NCBI RefSeq assembly: GCF_020480685.1
Contig: NZ_JAJAFU010000018.1
Location: 1-50,651, forward strand
DNA from: Deferrivibrio essentukiensis
GTDB lineage: Bacteria; Chrysiogenota; Deferribacteres; Deferribacterales; Deferrivibrionaceae
DNA length: 50,651 nucleotides
Reading direction: 5' to 3'
The position numbers and the translations under genes were made by a program. The notes beneath the pieces were generated by a model. It worked only from the letters and a program-made list of their open reading frames with translations. It had not been told where the DNA came from and made no database searches. Positions 1-8,023 of the stretch are shown piece by piece. Position 1 is the first letter of the stretch. Each line of letters starts with the position of its first letter.

Positions 1-125
1 TCTGTCTCGATATTATCTTTTAATATTAGATTAAAACTTTCCCCTTCTGACTTAGGATGTTTAAAATCTTTCAATTTATACTCTTTTGAAACTATAGGAA
101 TATTTTGTACTATATTACTGTTCAT
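1..125 (-). CDS. hypothetical protein, N-terminal 41 residues only (gene cut by window edge)
   Basis: An open frame begins at an ATG (123-125) preceded by a good Shine-Dalgarno (GGAGGTGC, 3 nt before the ATG) and runs off the left edge. The visible part starts MNSNIVQNIPIV and is polar, with no signal peptide or membrane segment. I do not recognise a family. A soft resemblance to the N-terminus of flagellar hook-length control proteins (an early F-x-L-I-L block), together with a sigma54-like element upstream, makes a flagellar gene possible, but this is speculation. It lies 91 bases downstream of the lpxB stop, so it may have its own promoter. Confidence 0.6.
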   Translation of the reverse strand, partial: MNSNIVQNIPIVSKEYKLKDFKHPKSEGESFNLILKDNIET

Positions 126-127
126 AG

Positions 128-144
128 AGCACCTCCACGGTGCT
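128..144 (-). promoter_or_regulatory. hairpin overlapping the ribosome binding site of the truncated gene
   Basis: Six perfect base pairs (AGCACC with GGTGCT) enclose a 5-nt loop. The 3' arm and loop contain the Shine-Dalgarno of the gene starting at 125. If the transcript begins upstream of position 144, the ribosome binding site would be partly sequestered. If it begins near 138, as the sigma54-like element would predict, the hairpin cannot form. Confidence 0.4.
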
Positions 145-147
145 TAT

Positions 148-164
148 AGAAAATAACGTGCCAA
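148..164 (-). promoter_or_regulatory. candidate sigma54 (-24/-12) promoter
   Basis: On the minus strand the bases TTGGCACG, 4 nt, then TTTCT match the sigma54 consensus TTGGCACG-N4-TTGCW perfectly in the -24 element and with correct spacing. The usually invariant G of the -12 GC is a T here. It sits 23 bases upstream of the ATG of the truncated gene. One mismatch at a key position keeps confidence low. Confidence 0.3.
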
Positions 165-180
165 CAATACGGATTTATTT

Positions 181-198
181 ATATATATATATATATAT
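181..198. repeat. (AT)9 dinucleotide repeat
   Basis: Nine uninterrupted AT units lie in the lpxB to next-gene intergenic space, flanked by further A/T. No other such run was noticed in the window. Its length could vary by replication slippage, which would change spacing upstream of the truncated gene's promoter region. Confidence 0.9.
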
Positions 199-216
199 CA
201 GTTCTTTACAGTTTAG

Positions 217-1317
217 TTACGCAAGAAGGGAATATATTTCCTTTGCAGCAATTTCAGAAGGGTTTAGGTTTAGGAAATAATTACTTAGCCTTTTCAAGTC
301 ATCTTTTACGGTTGTCATATTTCCCATCATTTGATAGGTATGGTGCAATATATTATCGCTATTCATTTCTCCCTGAATCAACTCAGGGATAATTTGTTTA
401 TTAGCAATAATATTTGGCAAGCCAATAAATTTTGCTTTTATTAAAATTCTTCCTAAAAATTCCGTAATTTTACCCACTTTATACAACAAAATCATAGGTG
501 TTTGCAATATTGCAGCTTCAAGTGTTGCTGTCCCTGAGCATATCCATAAAAGATCGGAATATTTCATCACATCATAATTTGCATCTTCTAAAACTTTAAT
601 TGATGTACTTTCCGTATACTGTTCAATTAAGCTTTTATCTACATTAGAGGCTTTTGCTAAAACGAAATTATATCTGTCTTTCAAGTTTTTATATGCCTTT
701 ATAATTTCAGGCATCAAATTATCTATCTCTTTTCTCCTACTGCCGGGTAGAATGCCAATTGTCAATTTATTATCTAAACCGAATGATTTTCTAAACTCAT
801 CTTTAGAGCTGTATTTAATCTTGATGTTGTCAATAATCGGATTACCAACATATTTTGCATTTATCCTCTCTGATTTAAAAAGCTCTTCTTCAAAAGGCAA
901 AATACAGAGCACAAGATCAACATACTCCCTTATTTTATTAATTCTCGAATAGTGCCATGCCCAAACCTGTGGGGCTATATAATAAACAACCTTAAACCCA
1001 AGCTTTTTAGCTATCTTAGCAAACCTTAAATTAAAACCGGGATAATCAATCAAGACCACCAAATCAGGGTTTACCTCTACCAGCTTAGCTTTTAATGTTT
1101 TAAACATATTGAAAATCAAAGATGACTTTTTTACTATTTCATCAAGCCCTATGATTGTCATTTGATTGATATCAAAATACTGTTCTTGCCCCAAACTTTT
1201 AAGTCTGGTGCCACCCGTGCCATACAAAGAAAAATCCGCCATTTTCTTTAAATGGCGGATCATATTGCTGCCATGAATATCTGCGGACTCTTCACCCGCT
1301 ATGAGAAAAATTTTCAT
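217..1317 (-). CDS. lpxB: lipid-A-disaccharide synthase
   Basis: LpxB is a peripheral inner-membrane GT19 glycosyltransferase that joins UDP-2,3-diacylglucosamine to lipid X, giving the disaccharide core of lipid A. The N-terminus MKIFLIAGEESADIHG is the family signature (usually GExSGD). Further conserved blocks are YYIAPQVWAWHYSRI near residue 115 and GILPGSRRKEI near 190. At 366 aa it has the usual length. The frame extends one TTG further, but the ATG at 1317 has AGGAG 4 nt upstream and is preferred. It follows pilQ by 7 bases, so it is the last gene of the hyp-pil operon. Its presence shows that the organism makes lipid A. Confidence 0.97.
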   Translation of the reverse strand: MKIFLIAGEESADIHGSNMIRHLKKMADFSLYGTGGTRLKSLGQEQYFDINQMTIIGLDEIVKKSSLIFNMFKTLKAKLVEVNPDLVVLIDYPGFNLRFAKIAKKLGFKVVYYIAPQVWAWHYSRINKIREYVDLVLCILPFEEELFKSERINAKYVGNPIIDNIKIKYSSKDEFRKSFGLDNKLTIGILPGSRRKEIDNLMPEIIKAYKNLKDRYNFVLAKASNVDKSLIEQYTESTSIKVLEDANYDVMKYSDLLWICSGTATLEAAILQTPMILLYKVGKITEFLGRILIKAKFIGLPNIIANKQIIPELIQGEMNSDNILHHTYQMMGNMTTVKDDLKRLSNYFLNLNPSEIAAKEIYSLLA

Positions 1318-1324
1318 CAATCTC

Positions 1325-3730
1325 CTATCTTTCTACAACCTTAGGCGTCAAAAATACCAACAATTCTTTTTTAGAGGATATATTGCTTCTTGACTTAAAT
1401 AACCATCCTAAAATAGGTATATTTCCAAGCCCAGGGACCTGCTGAGTAATTACAGACTGCTCATCCTCATAAATTCCTCCGATTACAGTTGTATCCCCAT
1501 TAGCCAGAAGTACCTGTGTCTTTGCTTTTTTCTCTTCGGTAGTTGCTGTATTTCCAGTTACTGAACCAAGCGAGCTTTTCTCCACCTCTATTTCCATATA
1601 AACCATTTTGTTTGCTGTAATATGAGGCTTAACTTTTAATTTTATACCAACATCAATCTCTTGAGTAGCTGTGTTATCACCAGTAGGCACTATTACTGCC
1701 GTACCGCCGCTTTTTATTTCTGCCTCTTCGTTGTCAAGAGTTGTAATTCTTGGGCTTGAAATTGTCTTAGCTTTGTTTCTTGACTCAAGTGCAGACAGTG
1801 CCACATCAAGAGCAAACGTCTTTGACAAATTACCTAAAGATAATGCAAAAGCGCCTGCAGGTGATGCGACCGGCAAGTTTACTAAATATCCATTTCCAGA
1901 AGGGCTTGTAGTACCTGTGTTCCCCTGCAAACCTACTGTAGCTGGAAAATTGTATGCGGTAGTGCTGTTATTAACCTGTCCACCCCACTGAATACCTAAA
2001 TTAGTATTATTGGAATCGTAAACTTCAACTATCCTTGCCTCAATTGTCACTTGAGGTGTCGGTTTATCTATTTCCGCTAAAAGATTCTTAGCTTTTTCTA
2101 TATTCACCTTTGTATCTGTAATTACAAAGCTATTTGTCCTGTTTTCAATCTGTAATTTCCCTCTCGCAGACAATACAGAGTCTAAAACCCCTTTGTAGTC
2201 ACTTGCAGCTGAATAGTTAACAGGGATAATTTCAGTTACTAACGGCTCAAGCTCCTGCTTTTGTTGAGCTGCCTTAATGTCCTGAAGTTTTTTGGACTCT
2301 ATTTCATCTTTTCTCGCTTTGCTAATAACCCAAACAACATTGTCTTCATCGATCTCAATAAGATTATTTTCCTGATAGATAATATCCAATGCTTTTTGGT
2401 AGTGAACATTCTTAACAAAAAGGCTCACATTACCCTTCACTTCGTTACCAAATACTATATTTTTATTGCGACCAAAATAGATAAGTCTAATCGCCTCTCT
2501 AACATCCATATCTTTAATGCTCAGATTAACAAGGTCTTTCTTATCATAATTTTTAACCCCTGTATCTTCCTTCTTTGCTGTCTCCTGTATCTCCTGTGCT
2601 TTTAATACGTCTTCTGCCTTGGAGAAATTATTAAAACTACCACTTATCATTACCCCTTCAGGGACTTTTTCTACCTTTGCATATATTTCACCATTAGGTA
2701 CAACTATAATAGAAAGCTTGTCAGCTATTTTGCCTACAGTAACTTTTCTAAATGGTAGGTTGGCAAAAGCCATTGTATTTTTTACACTTTTTAAAGCTTT
2801 AAATCCTTTTCCGAATTCTAACACAAGGTTTCCATTAACAACTTTTTTGGTATAAACCGGATTACCGGTAAGCTTAATTATTATGCTTTGATATTTTTTT
2901 ACTGCAATAGACTCTATACTGGTTATATACTTGTCATCTCTCGGAACATTAGCAACTTCATTTGACAAAATAAGATATTTGCCATTTTGACCTGCAAAAA
3001 TAGGATTTGACATATTTATATCAACTAAGAATCTGACTTTTTGAGGAGGGTAATAACTGCCAATCTTTATTCTTCTTACTATCCCTTTTCCTGGCAGTGT
3101 CTTTTCAGTAATCTGACTGGTAACATCAAATATATCTATGTAAAGCAATTTGTCATTCAGGTAACCAAAATCGTATTTTACAACACCATCTAAGCCAATC
3201 TTTAAAAGTAAATTGTTGTCATCAGAAAGGTTTGATATATTTAAAACATTCTTTCCAAGCTCTACATTCTCAAACTCAGCCGAGTTAAACTCTATACCTG
3301 CGTCACCTAAATCTTTAATTTCAGCCTTAACTACCTGTAAATCAACCTTTAAGTTACCATCTTTTTCATCGAAGGTGTAGTTAGCATCACTACTAAGGTA
3401 GACCTCTAAAGTAGCACCTTGATCAGAAATAAATGCAGCAGTTTTTGTAATGACCTCATCACTATAACTATACTTCATTGCTTCTTCACTAAATAAGGAA
3501 TCAGCAGCCAAAACGGTTAGCTTATAAGGAGACTTAGAATAATAAATTTTGTATTTTACGCTACTGTCGCCCGTCAAATTTAATATATATTTTCCTTCAG
3601 CTGACTTTTCTACAGAAACAGCCTTAATCTTTTTCTGCAAAATCATATTGCCTGCTTGTTCTTTCTTTGAAGCACAGGCAATTATCAAAATAAGCGAAAC
3701 TGCAACTACAAATAATTTATAAATTCTCAT
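1325..3730 (-). CDS. pilQ: type IV pilus outer-membrane secretin PilQ (predicted lipoprotein)
   Basis: PilQ forms the outer-membrane channel through which the type IV pilus passes. This 801-aa protein has an N-terminal signal with a lipobox-like IIAC (Cys19), a beta-rich AMIN-type region up to about residue 370, a short STN-like domain (about 400-470, with VNLSIKDMDVREAIRLI), an N-domain (about 500-560) and a C-terminal secretin domain ending in VPGLGNIPILGWLFKSR and LLVFLTPKVV. Its ATG overlaps the pilP stop by 4 bases (ATGA), giving translational coupling. The Cys after a signal peptide suggests the secretin is itself acylated, which could replace a separate pilotin; this is inference. Confidence 0.96.
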   Translation of the reverse strand: MRIYKLFVVAVSLILIIACASKKEQAGNMILQKKIKAVSVEKSAEGKYILNLTGDSSVKYKIYYSKSPYKLTVLAADSLFSEEAMKYSYSDEVITKTAAFISDQGATLEVYLSSDANYTFDEKDGNLKVDLQVVKAEIKDLGDAGIEFNSAEFENVELGKNVLNISNLSDDNNLLLKIGLDGVVKYDFGYLNDKLLYIDIFDVTSQITEKTLPGKGIVRRIKIGSYYPPQKVRFLVDINMSNPIFAGQNGKYLILSNEVANVPRDDKYITSIESIAVKKYQSIIIKLTGNPVYTKKVVNGNLVLEFGKGFKALKSVKNTMAFANLPFRKVTVGKIADKLSIIVVPNGEIYAKVEKVPEGVMISGSFNNFSKAEDVLKAQEIQETAKKEDTGVKNYDKKDLVNLSIKDMDVREAIRLIYFGRNKNIVFGNEVKGNVSLFVKNVHYQKALDIIYQENNLIEIDEDNVVWVISKARKDEIESKKLQDIKAAQQKQELEPLVTEIIPVNYSAASDYKGVLDSVLSARGKLQIENRTNSFVITDTKVNIEKAKNLLAEIDKPTPQVTIEARIVEVYDSNNTNLGIQWGGQVNNSTTAYNFPATVGLQGNTGTTSPSGNGYLVNLPVASPAGAFALSLGNLSKTFALDVALSALESRNKAKTISSPRITTLDNEEAEIKSGGTAVIVPTGDNTATQEIDVGIKLKVKPHITANKMVYMEIEVEKSSLGSVTGNTATTEEKKAKTQVLLANGDTTVIGGIYEDEQSVITQQVPGLGNIPILGWLFKSRSNISSKKELLVFLTPKVVER

Positions 3731-4263
3731 AAATTTTCCTCCTTATTTACCAACTTAATCTCCTTAATAACTGTTCTGATATTACCAAAAATATCTGATT
3801 CAACCTGTCTTACCTTCATTGTATCAGTTGTAATATTTATTATCACACCACTATTTTTACCTATTTTATCCCCTTCTTTAACATAAAACACCTGCTGGCC
3901 GACTTGAACAACAGCGACATTTCCAACTTCGCCGCTGAGTGAGCCGGTTAATTTTATCTGATCAAGCTCTACACTCTCAAGCGGGTTATCCCCGCCGGAA
4001 GCATTGCTTGACAAATTTTCCTTATATACATCAATAACTGACACAAAAGGGTTTTTCTTATTTTTGTAGTCAAGTGGTTTGTACTGACTTTCAAATAGCT
4101 TCTTCAACTCATCACCTTGGGCTACAATAGCCGTACTATCAACTTCTATAGGCTTGATTTTGCTTTTTGCACCCCTTTTATCAAAATCGATTTTGGGAAT
4201 TAATTGGTCACAACCAAAAATAAGTAATATTAACAGTAAAAAAGCTACTTTTTTAACATTCAT
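3727..4263 (-). CDS. pilP: type IV pilus assembly lipoprotein PilP
   Basis: PilP is a periplasmic lipoprotein that links the PilN/PilO inner-membrane complex to the PilQ secretin. The 178-aa product starts with a short hydrophobic signal and a lipobox (IFGC, Cys18). It then has a disordered stretch and a C-terminal beta domain with the typical line LESVELDQIKLTGSL and VFYVKEGDKIGKNSGVI. It overlaps pilO by one base and pilQ by four. Identification rests on size, lipobox, this C-terminal block and position between pilO and pilQ. Confidence 0.95.
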   Translation of the reverse strand: MNVKKVAFLLLILLIFGCDQLIPKIDFDKRGAKSKIKPIEVDSTAIVAQGDELKKLFESQYKPLDYKNKKNPFVSVIDVYKENLSSNASGGDNPLESVELDQIKLTGSLSGEVGNVAVVQVGQQVFYVKEGDKIGKNSGVIINITTDTMKVRQVESDIFGNIRTVIKEIKLVNKEENL

Positions 4264-4838
4264 TAGTTCCCCTCCTTAGGTACGTTGAACCTGTAAGAAT
4301 TCAATGAAGCTTTTACATTCAATGTCAAGGTACCATCTTTATCTTTTTGAGGAGCTATTGAAAATGAATTGAGGTTAATTATTTTATCAAGATAATTAAG
4401 CCTGTATAAATAATTTATAAATTCCACATATGATGTCTGAAAGTTCATACTGAAATTAACTCTTGAGTGAAACTCATCTACTCTGCTTTCACCACCAGGC
4501 TGAAAAAGAGTTACTTTCACTCCACTCTTTTCTGCTAAACCAACAACTTCATCATATAAAACATTAAAATCTTTTTCATTTGGCAATATTTTTAAAACGG
4601 TTTGAAATTGATCTTCTAAAAGCTCAACCTCTTTTTTAAACTTATCATAACTCAGCTCGAAAGGTTTGAGCTGAGAAACCTTGATCACCAAACTGTCATA
4701 CTCTCTTGTAAGCTTATTAATCTCTTCAATCTTTGGGGTATAATAAAAGTAGTAATAAACACCTGCAATTATCAGAAGTATTAAGACTTCAATTATTATT
4801 CGAAATTTAAAAGGTATCTTAAACAGTTTATCTAACAT
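4263..4838 (-). CDS. pilO: type IV pilus inner-membrane protein PilO
   Basis: PilO is a bitopic membrane protein that pairs with PilN to form the alignment subcomplex. There is one membrane segment near residues 13-32, then a coiled-coil stretch and a periplasmic ferredoxin-like domain. I chose the ATG at 4838 (191 aa) because AGGTGG lies 5 nt upstream; a GTG at 4847 would add three residues. The stop shares a base with the pilP start, and the pilN stop lies just upstream of this start. Confidence 0.95.
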   Translation of the reverse strand: MLDKLFKIPFKFRIIIEVLILLIIAGVYYYFYYTPKIEEINKLTREYDSLVIKVSQLKPFELSYDKFKKEVELLEDQFQTVLKILPNEKDFNVLYDEVVGLAEKSGVKVTLFQPGGESRVDEFHSRVNFSMNFQTSYVEFINYLYRLNYLDKIINLNSFSIAPQKDKDGTLTLNVKASLNSYRFNVPKEGN

Positions 4839-4839
4839 A

Positions 4840-5385
4840 TCATCCACCTATCTTTATTTTTGCGGTGATATTAAAGTCATTTATATCCATATTTTCCACG
4901 GTTACCTTTTTGACAACCTTAAGGTCAATATTGTCGAACATTTTAGTAGAGTAAAGATTGAGTATAAACTCATTTACGGAAGCTGTCCTAAGGGATGAGC
5001 CATTCAAATTAACGCTATCCCCCTGAAAATCAAACTTAGATACCCATACATCCTCAGGCATCGCATACTCAAGGTTACGTAAAATCTCGTAATACCCTTT
5101 TTGCCCCTGCTTCAATTTCTTAACAATATCAATCTTCTTCTGCAATTCCTCTTTTCTCTTTTTAAACCCATCAACTTCTTTTTTGATTTTACTTAAACGC
5201 TTATACTCTCTGTCAAGCTTGCTAACCTCATTTTTAGCTATAAGAATCTGATTATCCAAAGATGAATTGATTATAAAGCAGGAAGCCACCAAAAAGCCAA
5301 CAACCATCAAAAAGAGTATTAGTTCATAAATACCCTTATTGACTTTCTTTCTCTTTTTTGAGGCAAGTAAATTAATCCTTATCAT
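4840..5385 (-). CDS. pilN: type IV pilus inner-membrane protein PilN
   Basis: PilN is a bitopic protein whose short cytoplasmic tail binds PilM and whose periplasmic part pairs with PilO. The N-terminal MIRINLLASKKRK is the classic PilN motif that docks in PilM (usually INLLP). A membrane helix follows at about 21-43, then a Lys/Glu-rich coiled coil (about 55-95) and a small alpha/beta domain. The length of 181 aa is normal. Its ATG overlaps the pilM stop by 4 bases. Confidence 0.96.
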   Translation of the reverse strand: MIRINLLASKKRKKVNKGIYELILFLMVVGFLVASCFIINSSLDNQILIAKNEVSKLDREYKRLSKIKKEVDGFKKRKEELQKKIDIVKKLKQGQKGYYEILRNLEYAMPEDVWVSKFDFQGDSVNLNGSSLRTASVNEFILNLYSTKMFDNIDLKVVKKVTVENMDINDFNITAKIKIGG

Positions 5386-6425
5386 TTATCATCCACCTTC
5401 CTTAGGGCAAGCCCTAAAGCACAGTTAAATTTATATAAATTATTATTTATAAATTCCATATCCAAACTCTTATCGATATCAATATTTGCAAAAGGATTAA
5501 ATTGACTGACAGTCATATCAAGGGTCTGCTCCAAAGTATCCTTAAGCCCATAAATAGCAGAACCACCACCACAAATATAGCATCTGCTTGTTTTCAACTG
5601 ACCGCTAGTAAGCAACATACTTATAGAGTTTTTGACCTCCATAGCCAGTTGATGACTGAAATCTTTTATGACACTTTGTAACTCTTCGTCATACTCAATA
5701 GACTCGATATCAAACAGCTTTGCGGTAGCATCATCTCGAGTAACACCCATCTTTTTTTGAATCATCTCAATACAATTTTTACCTGCAAAGTCAACTTCAC
5801 GAGAAAATTCATAAACACCATTTTTAACAAAAATTATTTGCGTTGAAGTGTTACCAATATCAACAATCGCTACGACTTCCTCTTCCACCCCATAATTCAC
5901 TTCAAAAGCATTAATCAGCGAAAATATAGAAAGGTCTATAGCAGACGGCTTCAAGCCTGCAGACTCCAATACTGAAGAGATATCCATAATCAAGTCTTTT
6001 CTGGCAACAGCTATTACGACATCAACATTTTCACCTTGCTTAATATTCCCAACTATTTCATAGTCCACATTATAATCTTCAAGATCTTTTTTGCCGATAT
6101 ACTGCTCTGCCTCCCATCTAAATGTTTCCTGAAACTGCTTTTCATCATCTATCGGCAAAGTAACTTTTTTGGCAATAATTCCGGTACCTTTTAAAGCCGA
6201 GGCTACCTTTTTATGGCTAAAATTACCTTTCTGAAAAGCCTCTCTTACGCACCTTGTAACCTCAGCATAGTCAACTATACTCCCCTCAGAAATAACATCT
6301 TCGGGCAGTACTACCTCGGAAATCCCCTTCAAAACATAGCCGACTTTTTTGCTTTTAAGCTCAAGTACCTTGACAGAGTAACTACCGATATCGATACCAA
6401 TCAAATTTTCTTTTTTTCCAAACAT
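5382..6425 (-). CDS. pilM: type IV pilus assembly ATPase-fold protein PilM
   Basis: PilM is a cytoplasmic actin-like (FtsA fold) protein that connects the pilus motor to PilN. The nucleotide-binding signatures are visible: IGIDIGSYSVKVLEL at the N-terminus, VAIVDIGNTSTQI near residue 185 and ICGGGSAIYGL near 285. The ATG at 6425 (347 aa) has AGGTGG 5 nt upstream and is preferred over a GTG at 6434. It is the first gene of pilMNOPQ and begins 10 bases after the hisI stop, so the pilus set has no promoter space of its own here. Confidence 0.96.
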   Translation of the reverse strand: MFGKKENLIGIDIGSYSVKVLELKSKKVGYVLKGISEVVLPEDVISEGSIVDYAEVTRCVREAFQKGNFSHKKVASALKGTGIIAKKVTLPIDDEKQFQETFRWEAEQYIGKKDLEDYNVDYEIVGNIKQGENVDVVIAVARKDLIMDISSVLESAGLKPSAIDLSIFSLINAFEVNYGVEEEVVAIVDIGNTSTQIIFVKNGVYEFSREVDFAGKNCIEMIQKKMGVTRDDATAKLFDIESIEYDEELQSVIKDFSHQLAMEVKNSISMLLTSGQLKTSRCYICGGGSAIYGLKDTLEQTLDMTVSQFNPFANIDIDKSLDMEFINNNLYKFNCALGLALRKVDDK

Positions 6426-6434
6426 AGTCCCCAC

Positions 6435-6752
6435 CTAATATATTTCATTAAAAAAACAAGTTCTTTTACCGGTGTGGCAAGCTGGGCCAATTTGCTCTAC
6501 GATATAAAGTAAGCAATCCCCATCACAATCCAAATAAATTTTTTTTATTTTCTGTAAATGTCCGGATGTTTCCCCTTTTTTCCAGATAGATTTTCTACTT
6601 CTTGAGTAGTAGTGCGCAAAACCAGACTCCATAGTTAATTTCAGTGCCTGCTCATTTAAATAAGCTTGCATCAGCACCTCTTTATCAAACACATCTTGAA
6701 CTATCACAGGGACAAGCCCGTTCATTTTTTCCCAGTCTATTTTGGCAATCAT
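6435..6752 (-). CDS. hisI: phosphoribosyl-AMP cyclohydrolase
   Basis: HisI opens the adenine ring of phosphoribosyl-AMP in the third step of histidine synthesis. It is a cytoplasmic Zn2+/Mg2+ enzyme. The diagnostic residues are present: YYSRSRKSIWKKGETSGH, DCDGDCLLY (metal-binding aspartates) and GPACHTGKRTCF (zinc cysteines). The ATG at 6752 gives 105 aa, matching the stand-alone enzyme without a HisE domain. A GTG at 6788 would add 12 residues; neither start has a strong Shine-Dalgarno. No other his gene is present in the window, so it is an isolated biosynthetic gene inside a hydrogenase-maturation and pilus operon. Confidence 0.96.
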   Translation of the reverse strand: MIAKIDWEKMNGLVPVIVQDVFDKEVLMQAYLNEQALKLTMESGFAHYYSRSRKSIWKKGETSGHLQKIKKIYLDCDGDCLLYIVEQIGPACHTGKRTCFFNEIY

Positions 6753-6792
6753 ACCAAAGTTTAGCACTATTTTAAATTTTGGCAACACTTTT

Positions 6793-7050
6793 TCAATAAG
6801 TTATAAGTTTTTTATCCTTTAATACTTTAAAAATTGTCTCTTCTTCATTATCAGTGATAACTAATCCTCTCAATTTCATAGCATAAATAATCCTTTGCCA
6901 CTCTGTTTCGCTTCTACTTTTTAAATAAACTATATCACTTTTATGACAATTACCGCATTTTGCATCAATAATATTATAATTATTACTAAAACAACCGTAA
7001 AGTACACTAACAAATACGAGGCAAAAGATTACCATCAGGCATTTCAACAA
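6793..7050 (-). CDS. small monohaem c-type cytochrome lipoprotein
   Basis: This 85-aa protein has a hydrophobic signal ending in a lipobox (LYGC, Cys20), then a single haem-binding CGNCH at 33-37 and a helical C-terminal half. It is therefore probably a periplasm-facing, lipid-anchored electron carrier with one c-haem. I do not recognise a named family. The frame opens at a TTG (7050) with GGGGG about 8 nt upstream, and an ATG five codons later (7035) is the alternative. The TTG start supplies the positive charge a signal peptide normally has. It overlaps hypE by 44 bases, and the hisI coding frame follows after 4-40 bases depending on its start. Confidence 0.75.
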   Translation of the reverse strand: MLKCLMVIFCLVFVSVLYGCFSNNYNIIDAKCGNCHKSDIVYLKSRSETEWQRIIYAMKLRGLVITDNEEETIFKVLKDKKLITY

Positions 7051-7993
7051 CTCTTATACCCCCATAACTATTTTTTAAAAGTACTTTTTTACTGTCAGTA
7101 ACCTCACCAACTACTCTTGCATTTTTAGCAATTTCAAGCTCTTTAAGTTTTCCAACCATTTCCTCTGCTTTATCATTTTCACAAATTAAAACAGCAACAC
7201 CTTCGTTGGCGATTTCCAGCATATCAAACCCTAAAAATTCACATAAATACTTAACAGGCTCCTCAACAGGCACTCTATCCTCTTCGATCAAAAACCCTTT
7301 ATTAGAATGCTCTTTAATCTCGTTTAACACTGCTGCGACCCCACCTCGTGTAGCATCTCTTGCAAACTTTATCCCTTCATAGCCGACATGTTCAAATATT
7401 TTATACAAGTTACAACAATCACTTTTTATTTCTGTATCTACATTAAGCTCATTCCTTTCGGACAACACTGCAAGCCCATGCCTTGCAATGTCCGAAGTAA
7501 TTATTACCTTATCACCAATATTGATATTATTATAATTATTTAAGTCAACAACAAGCTCACCTATTCCGGTTGTATTAATAAATATGGAAGGTTCTTCACT
7601 GCGCTCTACTACCTTCGTATCTCCACAAACAATTTTCACATCTATCTCATCAACTGCAAGCTTAATTGAATTTAATATTTTATCGAGGTTTTCAAGGCTA
7701 TAACCTTCTGACACAATAAGTGAAAGAGATAAATACTTAGGTTTTGCGCCGCTTACGGCCAAATCATTACAAGTGCCGTACACGGCAAGTTTGCCTATAT
7801 CTCCACCCGGAAAAAACTCCGGTTTAACTACAAATGAATCAGTTGTAAAAGATATATTTCCATTAGTCTTTAATTTAGATGCGTCCCTTAAATCATTTAA
7901 ATATACATTTCCAAAATATTTTATAATGTAATTTTTTATAAAATCGTTAGTAGCCTTGCCGCCACCGCCAAGCATCATTGTTGTAGAATTCAT
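7007..7993 (-). CDS. hypE: hydrogenase maturation protein HypE (carbamoyl dehydratase)
   Basis: HypE, with HypF, turns carbamoyl phosphate into a thiocyanate on its C-terminal cysteine, the source of the cyanide ligands of the [NiFe] centre. The 328-aa sequence has the PurM-like ATP-binding fold with FTTDSFVV, FFPGGDIGKLAVYGTCNDLAVSGA, GDTKVVER and ARDATRGGVAAVLNE. It ends in the family's obligatory PRIC, with the functional Cys last. The N-terminal glycine loop reads MLGGGG where the family usually has AHGxGG, so the conserved His is Leu8. The start has AAAGGGG upstream. HypF, HypA and HypB are not in the window. Confidence 0.96.
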   Translation of the reverse strand: MNSTTMMLGGGGKATNDFIKNYIIKYFGNVYLNDLRDASKLKTNGNISFTTDSFVVKPEFFPGGDIGKLAVYGTCNDLAVSGAKPKYLSLSLIVSEGYSLENLDKILNSIKLAVDEIDVKIVCGDTKVVERSEEPSIFINTTGIGELVVDLNNYNNINIGDKVIITSDIARHGLAVLSERNELNVDTEIKSDCCNLYKIFEHVGYEGIKFARDATRGGVAAVLNEIKEHSNKGFLIEEDRVPVEEPVKYLCEFLGFDMLEIANEGVAVLICENDKAEEMVGKLKELEIAKNARVVGEVTDSKKVLLKNSYGGIRVVEMPDGNLLPRIC

Positions 7994-8023
7994 AAATCCC
8001 CTTTAATTTTTTTTATTAATCAT

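Noticed and set aside
126-216. Terminator after lpxB
   Set aside because: I found no GC-rich stem with a T tract in this gap; the only palindrome nearby is A/T-rich and lies inside lpxB.
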